From Alphaproteobacteria bacterium (GTDB lineage: Bacteria; Pseudomonadota; Alphaproteobacteria; Rhizobiales; Hyphomicrobiaceae), in contig VBAB01000011.1 in NCBI GenBank assembly GCA_005888525.1, forward strand, positions 1 through 7,874: a stretch of 7,874 nucleotides of DNA, written 5' to 3'. How positions within the stretch are numbered: the stretch's first letter is position 1; each line of letters starts with the position of its first letter. Position numbers and translations under genes: made by a program. The notes beneath the pieces are model-generated. The model was not told where the DNA came from. It ran no database searches and worked only from the letters and a program-made list of their open reading frames with translations. Shown piece after piece: positions 1 to 5,370 of this stretch.

Positions 1-609
1 CAGCAGCTTCGGGTTGCAGGAGAGCCCGATCGCGATCATGACCCGCTGGCGCATGCCGCCCGACAGCTGGTGCGGATACTGGTTGAGGCGGCTCTCCGGG
101 TCGGTGATGCCCACAAGGGTCAAGAGCTCGATTGCGCGGGCACGCGCTGCTGCGTCGTCCATGCCGAGATGGATGGTGAGCGGCTCCATGATCTGCAGCC
201 CGATCCGCAGCACCGGATTGAGCGACGTCATCGGCTCCTGGAAGATCATGGCGATCTCCCGGCCGCGGATGCGGCGCATCTCCTCGTCCGAGAGTTGCAG
301 CAACTCCCGGCCGTCGAAGCGGACCGATCCCTTGGGTATGCGGGCGGTGCCCGGCGGCAGCAGCTGCATGACGGCCAGGGCGGATACCGACTTGCCGGAG
401 CCCGACTCGCCCACGATCGCCACCATCTCGCCGGGATAGACCGAGTAGCTCAGGTCCTCCACCGCGCGCACGGTGCCGTGCGAGGTGACGAACTGCACGT
501 TCAGGTCCTGGATCTCGATCAGCGGCCGCGCGTCTTGGGCAGCAGCGACCGCCGTCGCCTGATGAGCAAACGCCCTATTGCCGAGGGTCGAGACGACCTC
601 GTTGTTCAA
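1..609 (-). CDS. Peptide/nickel-type ABC transporter ATP-binding protein, N-terminal part (cut at window edge)
   Basis: This is a cytoplasmic ATPase of the DppD/OppD type, which powers uptake of di- or oligopeptides (some relatives nickel or glutathione) through a two-permease inner-membrane complex. The visible 203 codons translate without a break. Walker A is GESGSGKS at residues 67-74, the Q-loop Gln is near 124 in IFQEPMTSLNP, and the signature LSGGMRQR is at 182-189. Walker B and the His switch lie beyond position 1. IFQEPMTSLNP and GESGSGKSVSALA are characteristic of the peptide-transporter subfamily. I chose a TTG start at 609-607 because GGAGGAAGG ends two bases before it and no in-frame ATG with a ribosome site lies upstream. 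The first 28 or so residues precede the ABC fold and look unstructured. Substrate is unknown, since permease and binding-protein genes are outside the window. A fused double-ATPase (GsiA-like) cannot be excluded. Confidence 0.93.
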   Translation of the reverse strand, partial: MNNEVVSTLGNRAFAHQATAVAAAQDARPLIEIQDLNVQFVTSHGTVRAVEDLSYSVYPGEMVAIVGESGSGKSVSALAVMQLLPPGTARIPKGSVRFDGRELLQLSDEEMRRIRGREIAMIFQEPMTSLNPVLRIGLQIMEPLTIHLGMDDAAARARAIELLTLVGITDPESRLNQYPHQLSGGMRQRVMIAIGLSCNPKLL

Positions 610-611
610 CG

Positions 612-620
612 CCTTCCTCC
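612..620 (-). promoter_or_regulatory. Ribosome binding site that supports a TTG start
   Basis: On the minus strand the sequence GGAGGAAGG lies just upstream of TTG at 609-607. Its GGAGG core is six bases from the start codon. It is the only strong Shine-Dalgarno match near the 5' end of the ABC ATPase reading frame, and it decides the start. Confidence 0.7.
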
Positions 621-674
621 CTACCGCGGGATGCCTTCTTCTTGTTGGCCCGAGCGCGAGCCCCCGCCGCACGT

Positions 675-702
675 GGTATACCAGCTCTTAGCTAGCCCGC
701 AA
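675..702 (-). promoter_or_regulatory. Candidate sigma70-like promoter for the ABC transporter gene
   Basis: On the minus strand TTGCGG (702-697) and TATACC (680-675) are separated by 16 bases and lie about 65 bases before the TTG start. The match to consensus is partial (3 of 6 and 4 of 6), so this is only a suggestion. The rest of the 610-897 spacer between the divergent genes shows no convincing element. A short 4-bp stem before a T-run near 772-793 is too weak to call a terminator. Confidence 0.22.
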
Positions 703-897
703 AGTCGAGGCTGGGCAAGAGGATGGGGCCACGGTAGCGGTTTTCTCTTAAATCATGGAGGACCTCGATAGTTGCCTGCGGAGGCGCTTTTTTCGGGCTG
801 GCCGAGCCTGCCCAGGCCTATTTCGGTGTCGCCCTGCAACCGGCTTTGACGCATGATCCCCAGTCATCCCGCAACATAAGGACTGGCGAGGTTCCCC

Positions 898-1518
898 ATG
901 CCGGACAGTCTCCTTTACCACGAGGGCAACCGCCAGCTTCAGGATGCCTTCGACAGCCGGCGCATCGCCGACCGGCTGGAGGACAAGCTGACGCGCACTG
1001 CTTTCACGACCGACGACCGGGCCTTCATCGAGAGCGCCATCTACTTCTTCATCGCCACCGCCGACGCGGACGGCCGCCCGGACTGCTCCTTCAAGGGCGG
1101 CGCGCCGGGCTTCGTGCGCGTGACCGCACCCGACGAGCTCGCCTTCCCCGACTACGACGGCAACGGCATGTTCAAGAGCCTCGGCAATCTCACGGTCAAT
1201 GCCCAGGTCGGACTGCTCTTCATCGATCTGCACGAGAAGCCGCGCCGGTTGCGGGTGAACGGCGAGGCCAAGGTGTCTCGCGACGATCCCCTGCTGGCCC
1301 GGACGGTCGGGGCGCAGCTCATCGTGCGCGTGCAGGCGCGGGCGATCTTCCCCAACTGCCCGCGCTACATCCCCAAGCTGCAGCTGGCCGAGCCCTCCCA
1401 ATACGTGCCGCAGCCCGGCCGCGACCCCGTCGAGCCGGCCTGGAAGGGCTTTGCCGATTTCAGGGATTGCGTGCACCCGCGCCAGCCCGCGTTCCGGGGG
1501 GAGAGTGGGAGCGATTAG
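898..1518 (+). CDS. Pyridoxamine 5'-phosphate oxidase-family (FMN-binding split barrel) protein
   Basis: This 206-residue cytosolic protein looks like a member of the FMN-binding split-barrel superfamily related to pyridoxamine 5'-phosphate oxidase. Many members reduce or oxidise small substrates with FMN or F420, and most have no assigned reaction. Supporting segments in order are AIYFFIATADADGRPDCSF (about residues 57-75), a GGAPGFVRV strand, then LAFPDYDGNGMFKSLGNL followed by VGLLFIDL and RLRVNGEAKV, which is the usual core order. FPNCPRYIPKLQ near the C-terminal third resembles a recurring NCPRYI motif of one subgroup. The start is an ATG with GCGAGG six bases upstream and AAGGA further out. 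The gene stands alone, divergent from the ABC ATPase and ending 28 bases from the convergent efp stop. It is unlikely to be the true PdxH, because the arrangement fits the 'PPOX-related' group better. Physiological role unknown. Confidence 0.85.
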   Translation: MPDSLLYHEGNRQLQDAFDSRRIADRLEDKLTRTAFTTDDRAFIESAIYFFIATADADGRPDCSFKGGAPGFVRVTAPDELAFPDYDGNGMFKSLGNLTVNAQVGLLFIDLHEKPRRLRVNGEAKVSRDDPLLARTVGAQLIVRVQARAIFPNCPRYIPKLQLAEPSQYVPQPGRDPVEPAWKGFADFRDCVHPRQPAFRGESGSD

Positions 1519-1546
1519 CCGACGACCAGGAGACTGATCTCCAGGC

Positions 1547-2116
1547 TCAGTCCTTCGCCCGTTCGACGTAGGAGCCGTCGTCGGTCATGATGACGACGCG
1601 GGTGCCGGCCTGGATGTGCGGGGGCACCATCACGCGCAGGCCGTTGGAGAGGATGGCCGGCTTGAAGGACGAGGAGGCGGTCTGTCCCTTGACCACCGGG
1701 TCGGCTTCCGTGACCTCAAAGGTCACGCGTTGCGGCAGCTCGGCCGCGATCGGCACCCCCTCGTGCAGGCTGATGTTCACGGCCATGTTCTCCTGCAAGT
1801 AGACCGCCTGGTCGCCGAGGATCTCCTTGGGTACGCTGATCTGCTCGAAGGTCTCGGGCTCCATGAAGTTGTAGCCCATGTCGTCCTCGTAGAGATAATT
1901 GTAGGTCTTGTCCTCCAGGTAGGCGCGCTCCACCTGGTCGGTGGTGCGGTAGCGCTCGGTGATCTTCACCCCGTCCGAGATGCGGCGCATGTCGAGGTGC
2001 GTGACGGGCGTGCCCTTGCCGGGATGGATATTCTCGGCCTTCATGACGACGCACAGCTTGCCGTCGAGATCGAGCACGTTGCCTTTGCGCACCGAGCTTG
2101 CAATAACCTTCACCAC
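1547..2116 (-). CDS. efp: Elongation factor P
   Basis: EF-P binds ribosomes stalled on consecutive prolines, between the P and E sites, and stimulates peptide-bond formation. The 189-residue protein is full length, with the KOW-like domain I (about 1-65) and two OB domains. The modifiable lysine is Lys34, in the loop NIHPGKGTP. This is the residue that EpmA/EpmB-type enzymes beta-lysylate in many proteobacteria. The C-terminal segment ILSNGLRVMVPPHIQAGTRV is the expected domain III signature. The start is GTG at 2116-2114: AGGAG lies nine bases upstream, and the product begins MVKVIASSVRKGN as in other alphaproteobacteria. A second GTG follows immediately (MKVIASS), twelve bases from the same ribosome site, and cannot be ruled out. 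Cys22 stands where Tyr is usual (KLYVV). The gene is divergent from epmA with a 125-base spacer. Confidence 0.98.
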   Translation of the reverse strand: MVKVIASSVRKGNVLDLDGKLCVVMKAENIHPGKGTPVTHLDMRRISDGVKITERYRTTDQVERAYLEDKTYNYLYEDDMGYNFMEPETFEQISVPKEILGDQAVYLQENMAVNISLHEGVPIAAELPQRVTFEVTEADPVVKGQTASSSFKPAILSNGLRVMVPPHIQAGTRVVIMTDDGSYVERAKD

Positions 2117-2125
2117 CGTCGATCA

Positions 2126-2130
2126 CTCCT
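2126..2130 (-). promoter_or_regulatory. Ribosome binding site of efp, favouring the first of two adjacent GTG codons
   Basis: AGGAG on the minus strand lies nine bases from GTG at 2116 and twelve from GTG at 2113. The spacing favours the outer codon, giving MVKVIASS rather than MKVIASS. Confidence 0.6.
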
Positions 2131-2241
2131 GCGTCTGAGAGGTGATAGAGCCGCCTTCGCGCCGCAGCGGCGGCAGGCTCGTCAATTCAGCTGGCCGCTT
2201 TCTACAAGCCTTTTCCCGCACCGCCAAGGAACAACGCGCTC

Positions 2242-3302
2242 TTGCCAACGCCTGTTCAGCAAAGCTCCTGGTGGCACCGCGAGAACCACGCCGACCGCCG
2301 GCCGTTCCTGCTGGCGCGCGCACGCATCAAGGCGGCGCTGCGCGGATGGTTCGAGGCGCAGGGGTTCGTGGAGGTGGAGACGAGCGCGCTGCAGGTGTCG
2401 CCCGGCAACGAGACGCATCTGGCCGCCTTCGCCACCGAGCTGATCGGCCCGGATGGCACACGCCGGCGGCTCTACCTCCACACCTCGCCCGAGTTCGCCT
2501 GCAAGAAGCTGCTGGCGGCGGGTGAGGAGAGGATCTTCACCTTCGCGCAAGCCTATCGCAACCGCGAGCGCGGCGCCCTGCACCACCCGGCCTTCACCAT
2601 GCTGGAGTGGTATCGCGCCCGCGAACCCTACGAGCGGCTGATGCAGGATTGCGTCGAGCTGCTGCGTGTTGCCGCTGAAGCCGCCGGCACGGCCACGCTG
2701 CGGTTCGGTTCCCGAGTCGCGGACCCAATGGCGGAACCGGAGCGCATCACAGTCGCCGAGGCCTTCAACCGCTACGCGGGCATCGACCTGCTGACCACGC
2801 TCCCGGCCGCAGGGCCTCCCTCTCCCCGTGCTCCTTCAGCACGGGGAGAGGGTCGGGGTTCAAGGTTGCGGACGACGACACCTGGGCCGATGTCTTCAGC
2901 CGCATCTTGGTCGAGAAGATCGAGCCCAACATCGGCAACGGCCGTGCGACCATCCTTTACGAGTACCCGGCACCCCTCGCAGCCCTGGCGCGACCCAAAC
3001 CGCCCGACCCAAGCGTCGCCGAACGCTTCGAGCTTTACGCCTGCGGGGTGGAGCTGGCGAACGCTTTCGGCGAGCTCACCGATCCCGACCTGCAGCGCCG
3101 GCGCCTCGAGGCCGAGATGGCGGAGAAGGAGCGCATCTACGGCGAGCGCTATCCGCTCGACGAGGACTTCCTCGCCGCCCTCGCGCACGTGCCACCCGCC
3201 AGCGGCGCCGCACTCGGCTTCGACCGTCTGGTGATGCTGGCGACCGGCGCCGCCCGCATCGAGCAGGTGCTCTGGACGCCGGTGGTGGAAGCGGGGAGGT
3301 AG
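2242..3302 (+). pseudogene. epmA: EF-P lysyl-transferase EpmA (GenX/PoxA), frameshifted by or at an inserted hairpin repeat
   Basis: EpmA is a class II lysyl-tRNA synthetase paralogue lacking the tRNA anticodon domain. It activates (R)-beta-lysine and attaches it to Lys34 of EF-P. The N-terminal piece runs from TTG at 2242 to about 2802, with HADRRPFLLARARI, TSPEFACKKLL, the motif 2 region YRNRERGALHHPAFTMLEWYR (arginine 106 onward) and IDLLTTL. The C-terminal piece resumes near 2865 in another frame with VADDDTWADVFSRILVEKIE. It carries ERFELYACGVELANAFGELTD and motif 3 GAALGFDRLVMLATG, and ends at TAG 3300-3302. Both halves are well conserved, so decay is recent or the frameshift is a sequence error. 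The 62 bases between them contain a perfect palindrome. The first frame stays open to 3234 and would give about 330 residues with a nonsense tail lacking motif 3. I see no ribosome site for re-initiation on the second piece. The epmB gene is not in the window. Confidence 0.85.
2818..2852. repeat. Short palindromic repeat (GGGGAGAGGG family) inside epmA
   Basis: The left arm CCCTCTCCCCGTGCT (2818-2832) and right arm AGCACGGGGAGAGGG (2838-2852) are perfect 15-base complements around a five-base loop CCTTC. The 3' flank TCGGGGTTCAAGG (2853-2865) resembles the tail usually seen after this core in dispersed REP-like elements of Hyphomicrobiales. When such elements are translated they give 'GERVGV' or 'RGEGRG' strings, and both types appear here (GERVGVQG and ARGEGRG in two frames). 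It lies exactly where the epmA frame is lost. Family membership is from memory of such repeats, not from a search. Confidence 0.8.
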
Positions 3303-3304
3303 AC

Positions 3305-3400
3305 GTTGTCATCCCGGTGCTTGTCACCGGGATCCAGTGTGCCACTTGCGTCGGTGTGCGCGGATGGATGGATCCCGGGAACAAGTCCCGGGATGACAAC
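3305..3400. repeat. Pair of inverted hairpin repeats (GTCATCCCGG family), likely bidirectional 3' element
   Basis: Two 32-base units, 3305-3336 and 3369-3400, are inverted copies matching at 28 of 32 positions. The outer 13 bases, GTTGTCATCCCGG and its complement, are identical. Each unit is also a small hairpin with a perfect 8-bp stem and five-base loop: TCCCGGTG/CACCGGGA around CTTGT, and TCCCGGGA/TCCCGGGA around ACAAG. The four differences fall as two compensated base pairs. The segment translates to the 'VIPGLVPGIH' and 'WIPGTSPGMT' strings typical of dispersed intergenic repeats in Hyphomicrobiales. It starts two bases after the epmA stop and lies between convergent genes. It may terminate transcription or protect 3' ends, although there is no T-run after either hairpin. 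Confidence 0.85.
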
Positions 3401-3423
3401 GATGGCGGTAGGGAATTTGGGGG

Positions 3424-3474
3424 TCCCGGCTCTGCGCAAGCGCGCAGCGCGCGATCGCTTCGGCCGGGATGACA
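3424..3474. repeat. Third, longer hairpin repeat of the CCGGGATGACA type next to the KAS stop codon
   Basis: TCCCGGC (3424-3430) pairs with GCCGGGA (3463-3469). Inside, CTGCGC (3432-3437) pairs with GCGCAG (3442-3447) around AAGC. The right end CCGGGATGACA (3464-3474) is identical to the end of the unit at 3388-3398, so it belongs to the same family but carries a longer insert between the arms. It begins six bases beyond the stop of the minus-strand ketoacyl synthase and would be the first structure in that mRNA's 3' end. Confidence 0.7.
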
Positions 3475-3480
3475 GGTTGC

Positions 3481-4725
3481 TCAGGCCGGCGGCGGGCCGA
3501 AGACGAGCACGGCGTTGAGGCCGCCGAAGGCGAACGAGTTGGACATGGCGTAGGTCACCTTCTTCGCCCGTCCCTGGTTCGGCACATAGTCGAGGTCGCA
3601 ATCGGCATCCGCCTCGTCGAGGCCGATGGTGGGCGGCACCCAGTTGTCCTCCAAGGCCTTGACGCAGGCCACGGCCTCGATGCCGCCGCCCGCACCCAGC
3701 GGATGGCCATGCATGGACTTGGTCGAGGACACGGCCAGCTCGTAGGCGTGCTTGCCGAACACCTTCTTGATGGCATTCGTCTCGTTGCGATCGTTGATGG
3801 TGGTCGCCGTGCCGTGCGCGTTGAGGTAATCGATGTCGCCGGGCGCCAGCTCCGCATCCTCGAGCGCCAGCCGCATGGCCTCGCTCGGGCCGTCGATGTC
3901 CGGGTTGACCATGTCCCTGCTGTCGGACGTCATGCCGAAGCCGCACAGCTCGGCCAGCATCTTGGCCCCGCGCGCCTTGGCATGGGCCTTGGACTCCAGC
4001 ACCAGGATGCCGGAGCCCTCGGCCAGCACGGTGCCGTTGCGCTTCTTGGCGAACGGGAAGCAGCCCTCGGGGGAAAGGACGTGCATCGCCTGCCAGGCGC
4101 GCATGACGCCGTAGTTGATCACGCTCTCGGAGGCGCCGACGATGGCGATGTCGGCCAGCCCGTGGCGGATGTAGTCGCGGCCGATGCCGATCGCATGCGC
4201 CGCCGTCGAGCAGGCGCTGCAGGTGGCGAACGTGGGGCCCTTGACGCCGAACTCGATGCCGACGTGCGCGGTGGCCGAGGAGCCGATGAAGCGCAGCAGC
4301 GTCAGCGGGTGGGTGGCACGCTTTTTATGGATGAACAGGTCGCGGTAGCATGTTTCCATGGTCTGCAGGCCGCCGGCGCCCGAGCCGACGATGCAGGCCA
4401 CGCGGTAGGGGTCCTTGAACGGCGTCTCCAGACCCGACTGCTTGATGGCCTCGTCCGCCGCCGCCGCCGCGAACCAGGAATACCGGTCGGCGTGCAGGAT
4501 GATCTTGTCGCGCTGGAAGTGCTTGAGGCGCACTTTGGGATCGAAATCCCGGATCTGCGCTCCGATCAGGATCTTGAGGTCGCCCAGGTCGAACCCGTCG
4601 AGCGGGCTGATGCCGAGCTGGGCGCGTTTGCAGCCGGCCCAGAACTCGGGCACCGTCGTGCCGATCGGCGTCACGACGCCAACACCCGTCACGACGACGC
4701 GGTGCGGTACCCCGGCCCCTTGCAT
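3481..4725 (-). CDS. Beta-ketoacyl-ACP synthase (FabF/KAS II family), probably specialised
   Basis: This 414-residue condensing enzyme joins malonyl-ACP to an acyl chain with loss of CO2. The catalytic set is complete: Cys172 in CSACSTAAH, His304 in NAHGTATT, Lys336 in SSTKSMHGH and His341, with gating Phe398/Phe400 in NSFAFGG. Length matches FabF. It differs from housekeeping FabF at usually conserved places: the RPFD loop reads FPFAKKRNG (223-231), TACTSG-like residues read SACSTAA, and SMTGH reads SMHGH. It is the second gene of an operon with a private ACP, 64 bases downstream of it. This resembles the NodF/NodE or AcpXL-type arrangement, where an extra ACP and KAS build an unusual acyl chain, but the actual product is unknown. 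The ATG start follows a weak, distant AGAGGA. The protein ends GPPPA, a polyproline run. Housekeeping fabF is a less likely alternative. Confidence 0.93.
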   Translation of the reverse strand: MQGAGVPHRVVVTGVGVVTPIGTTVPEFWAGCKRAQLGISPLDGFDLGDLKILIGAQIRDFDPKVRLKHFQRDKIILHADRYSWFAAAAADEAIKQSGLETPFKDPYRVACIVGSGAGGLQTMETCYRDLFIHKKRATHPLTLLRFIGSSATAHVGIEFGVKGPTFATCSACSTAAHAIGIGRDYIRHGLADIAIVGASESVINYGVMRAWQAMHVLSPEGCFPFAKKRNGTVLAEGSGILVLESKAHAKARGAKMLAELCGFGMTSDSRDMVNPDIDGPSEAMRLALEDAELAPGDIDYLNAHGTATTINDRNETNAIKKVFGKHAYELAVSSTKSMHGHPLGAGGGIEAVACVKALEDNWVPPTIGLDEADADCDLDYVPNQGRAKKVTYAMSNSFAFGGLNAVLVFGPPPA

Positions 4726-4789
4726 CTGTACTTCGTCCCGTCCTCTAGGCGCCTACGGGGGCGCATGGCGGTTCTGGCGGGGCGCCCGG

Positions 4790-5059
4790 TCAGGCCTTGG
4801 CCGCTGCGGCACCCGAGCCGGCGATCAAAGCGCGCACGCGATCCACGACCGAGCCTACGGTCTTGAAGTCGGCCGCTTCCTCGTTGGCGTTGTAGGGGAT
4901 CTCGATGCCGAACGTGTCCTCGATGTCGAACACGATCATCGCCAGGTCGAGGGACTCGATCTTGAGATCGGTCAACGCCGTGTCGGGCCCAATGTTGTCC
5001 ATGGGCTCCTTCATGTGCTTCTTGAGAATGTCGATGATCTTTGTTGCTACTTCGTCCAT
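4790..5059 (-). CDS. Acyl carrier protein, dedicated (non-housekeeping) type
   Basis: This 89-residue cytosolic carrier holds acyl chains on a 4'-phosphopantetheine arm. The arm would attach to Ser36 in the sequence LKIESLDLAMIVFDIEDTFGIEIP, which has the expected helix II pattern with acidic residues and the FGIEIP turn. The usual DSLD is replaced by ESLD. The N-terminal helix MDEVATKIIDILKKHM and a central NEEAADFKTVGSVVDRV segment fit a PP-binding domain. The last 12 or so residues are an Ala/Gly-rich tail. A strong GGGAGGG lies four to five bases before the ATG, much better than the site for the following synthase, so ACP is probably made in excess. It heads the operon with the ketoacyl synthase and is divergent from the acyl-CoA ligase. 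It is not the standard AcpP. AcpXL or NodF-like relatives are possible but not shown. Confidence 0.93.
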   Translation of the reverse strand: MDEVATKIIDILKKHMKEPMDNIGPDTALTDLKIESLDLAMIVFDIEDTFGIEIPYNANEEAADFKTVGSVVDRVRALIAGSGAAAAKA

Positions 5060-5123
5060 TTCGCCCTCCCACCGTGCCTACCCAGGCATGTCGGGACCAT
5101 AGTTGTCGACGCGCTCTGCTTCC

Positions 5124-5137
5124 CCGGGCTAGCCCGG
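5124..5137. promoter_or_regulatory. Perfect 14-base palindrome in the ACP upstream region
   Basis: CCGGGCTAGCCCGG is a perfect palindrome about 65 bases upstream of the ACP start. It may be an operator for a dimeric regulator or a small RNA stem. Which of these it is cannot be decided from one site. Confidence 0.4.
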
Positions 5138-5355
5138 AAGGCAAATCAAGCTGTCACATATACGCAAATGCCCGATTAGTCTAGCCGATCGCCCGCGTGA
5201 AAAAAACCCATCCCTAACGCCGTTGCATCCGCCCCTCGCCGCCCTCTCCGATCTGGTCAGGCGACGAAAAAGCGTGTTCAATGGCCAGTTGCGGGCTTCG
5301 ATCACCCAATGCGCCACAAAAACATGAGGCATGTCCTGCCCGCGTGCAAGCCCCT

Positions 5356-5363
5356 GGGAGGAG
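5356..5363 (+). promoter_or_regulatory. Ribosome binding site that sets the acyl-CoA ligase start
   Basis: GGGAGGAG lies seven bases before ATG 5371. It shows that the 30 in-frame codons upstream (from 5281) are probably not translated. Confidence 0.8.
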
Positions 5364-5370
5364 ATCAACC

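Larger units (their letters stand above)
5060..5370. other. Divergent spacer between the ACP operon and the acyl-CoA ligase operon
   Basis: This 311-base spacer should hold two promoters and any operators, but no hexamer pair is good enough to name. The best minus-strand option is TAGACT with TATATG at a short 15-base spacing. Structure seen: a small stem TGCCT-ACCC-AGGCA (5075-5088), just upstream of the ACP ribosome site; the palindrome at 5124-5137; a seven-A run near 5200; and a dyad ACATG-AGG-CATGT (5322-5334), 36 bases before the ligase start. The nine-mer AGGCATGTC occurs twice in the same orientation, at 5084 and 5327, once on each side. The ligase reading frame is open back to 5281, but that stretch is judged non-coding because the ribosome site lies at 5356-5363. 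Confidence 0.6.

Noticed and set aside
70..771. Long plus-strand reading frame over the ABC transporter region
   Set aside because: It is the shadow of the minus-strand ATPase, which carries Walker A and signature motifs. The plus-strand product is Arg/His-rich with no recognisable domain.
772..793. GCCT-GCGG-AGGC stem followed by a run of T, terminator-like, upstream of the oxidase-family gene
   Set aside because: The stem is only 4 bp and no plus-strand gene ends before it. A chance match is more likely than a terminator or attenuator.
755..856. 33-codon plus-strand reading frame (ATG 755 to TGA 856)
   Set aside because: No ribosome site, and a Cys/Arg-rich composition with no recognisable pattern. 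It looks like random GC-rich sequence.
1529..1542. Small stem GGAGA-CTGA-TCTCC between the convergent oxidase-family gene and efp
   Set aside because: It is only 5 bp with no T-run on either side, too weak to call a terminator.
2907..3302. C-terminal epmA piece as an independent 131-residue gene
   Set aside because: The supposed start is an internal Leu codon (TTG) without a ribosome site. The conserved sequence extends upstream of it to about 2865, so it is a fragment of epmA.
3305..3474. Possible CRISPR array or insertion sequence in the repeat cluster
   Set aside because: The units are inverted and hairpin-forming, not direct repeats with regular spacers. There is no transposase or target-site duplication visible.
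3149..3946. Minus-strand frame containing VIPGLVPGIH-like text
   Set aside because: This peptide is the translation of the hairpin repeats plus an out-of-frame piece of the ketoacyl synthase, not a gene.
3469..4866. 465-codon plus-strand frame opposite the ketoacyl synthase
   Set aside because: The minus strand encodes a complete catalytic Cys-His-Lys-His set. The plus-strand frame is open only because of high GC and codon bias.
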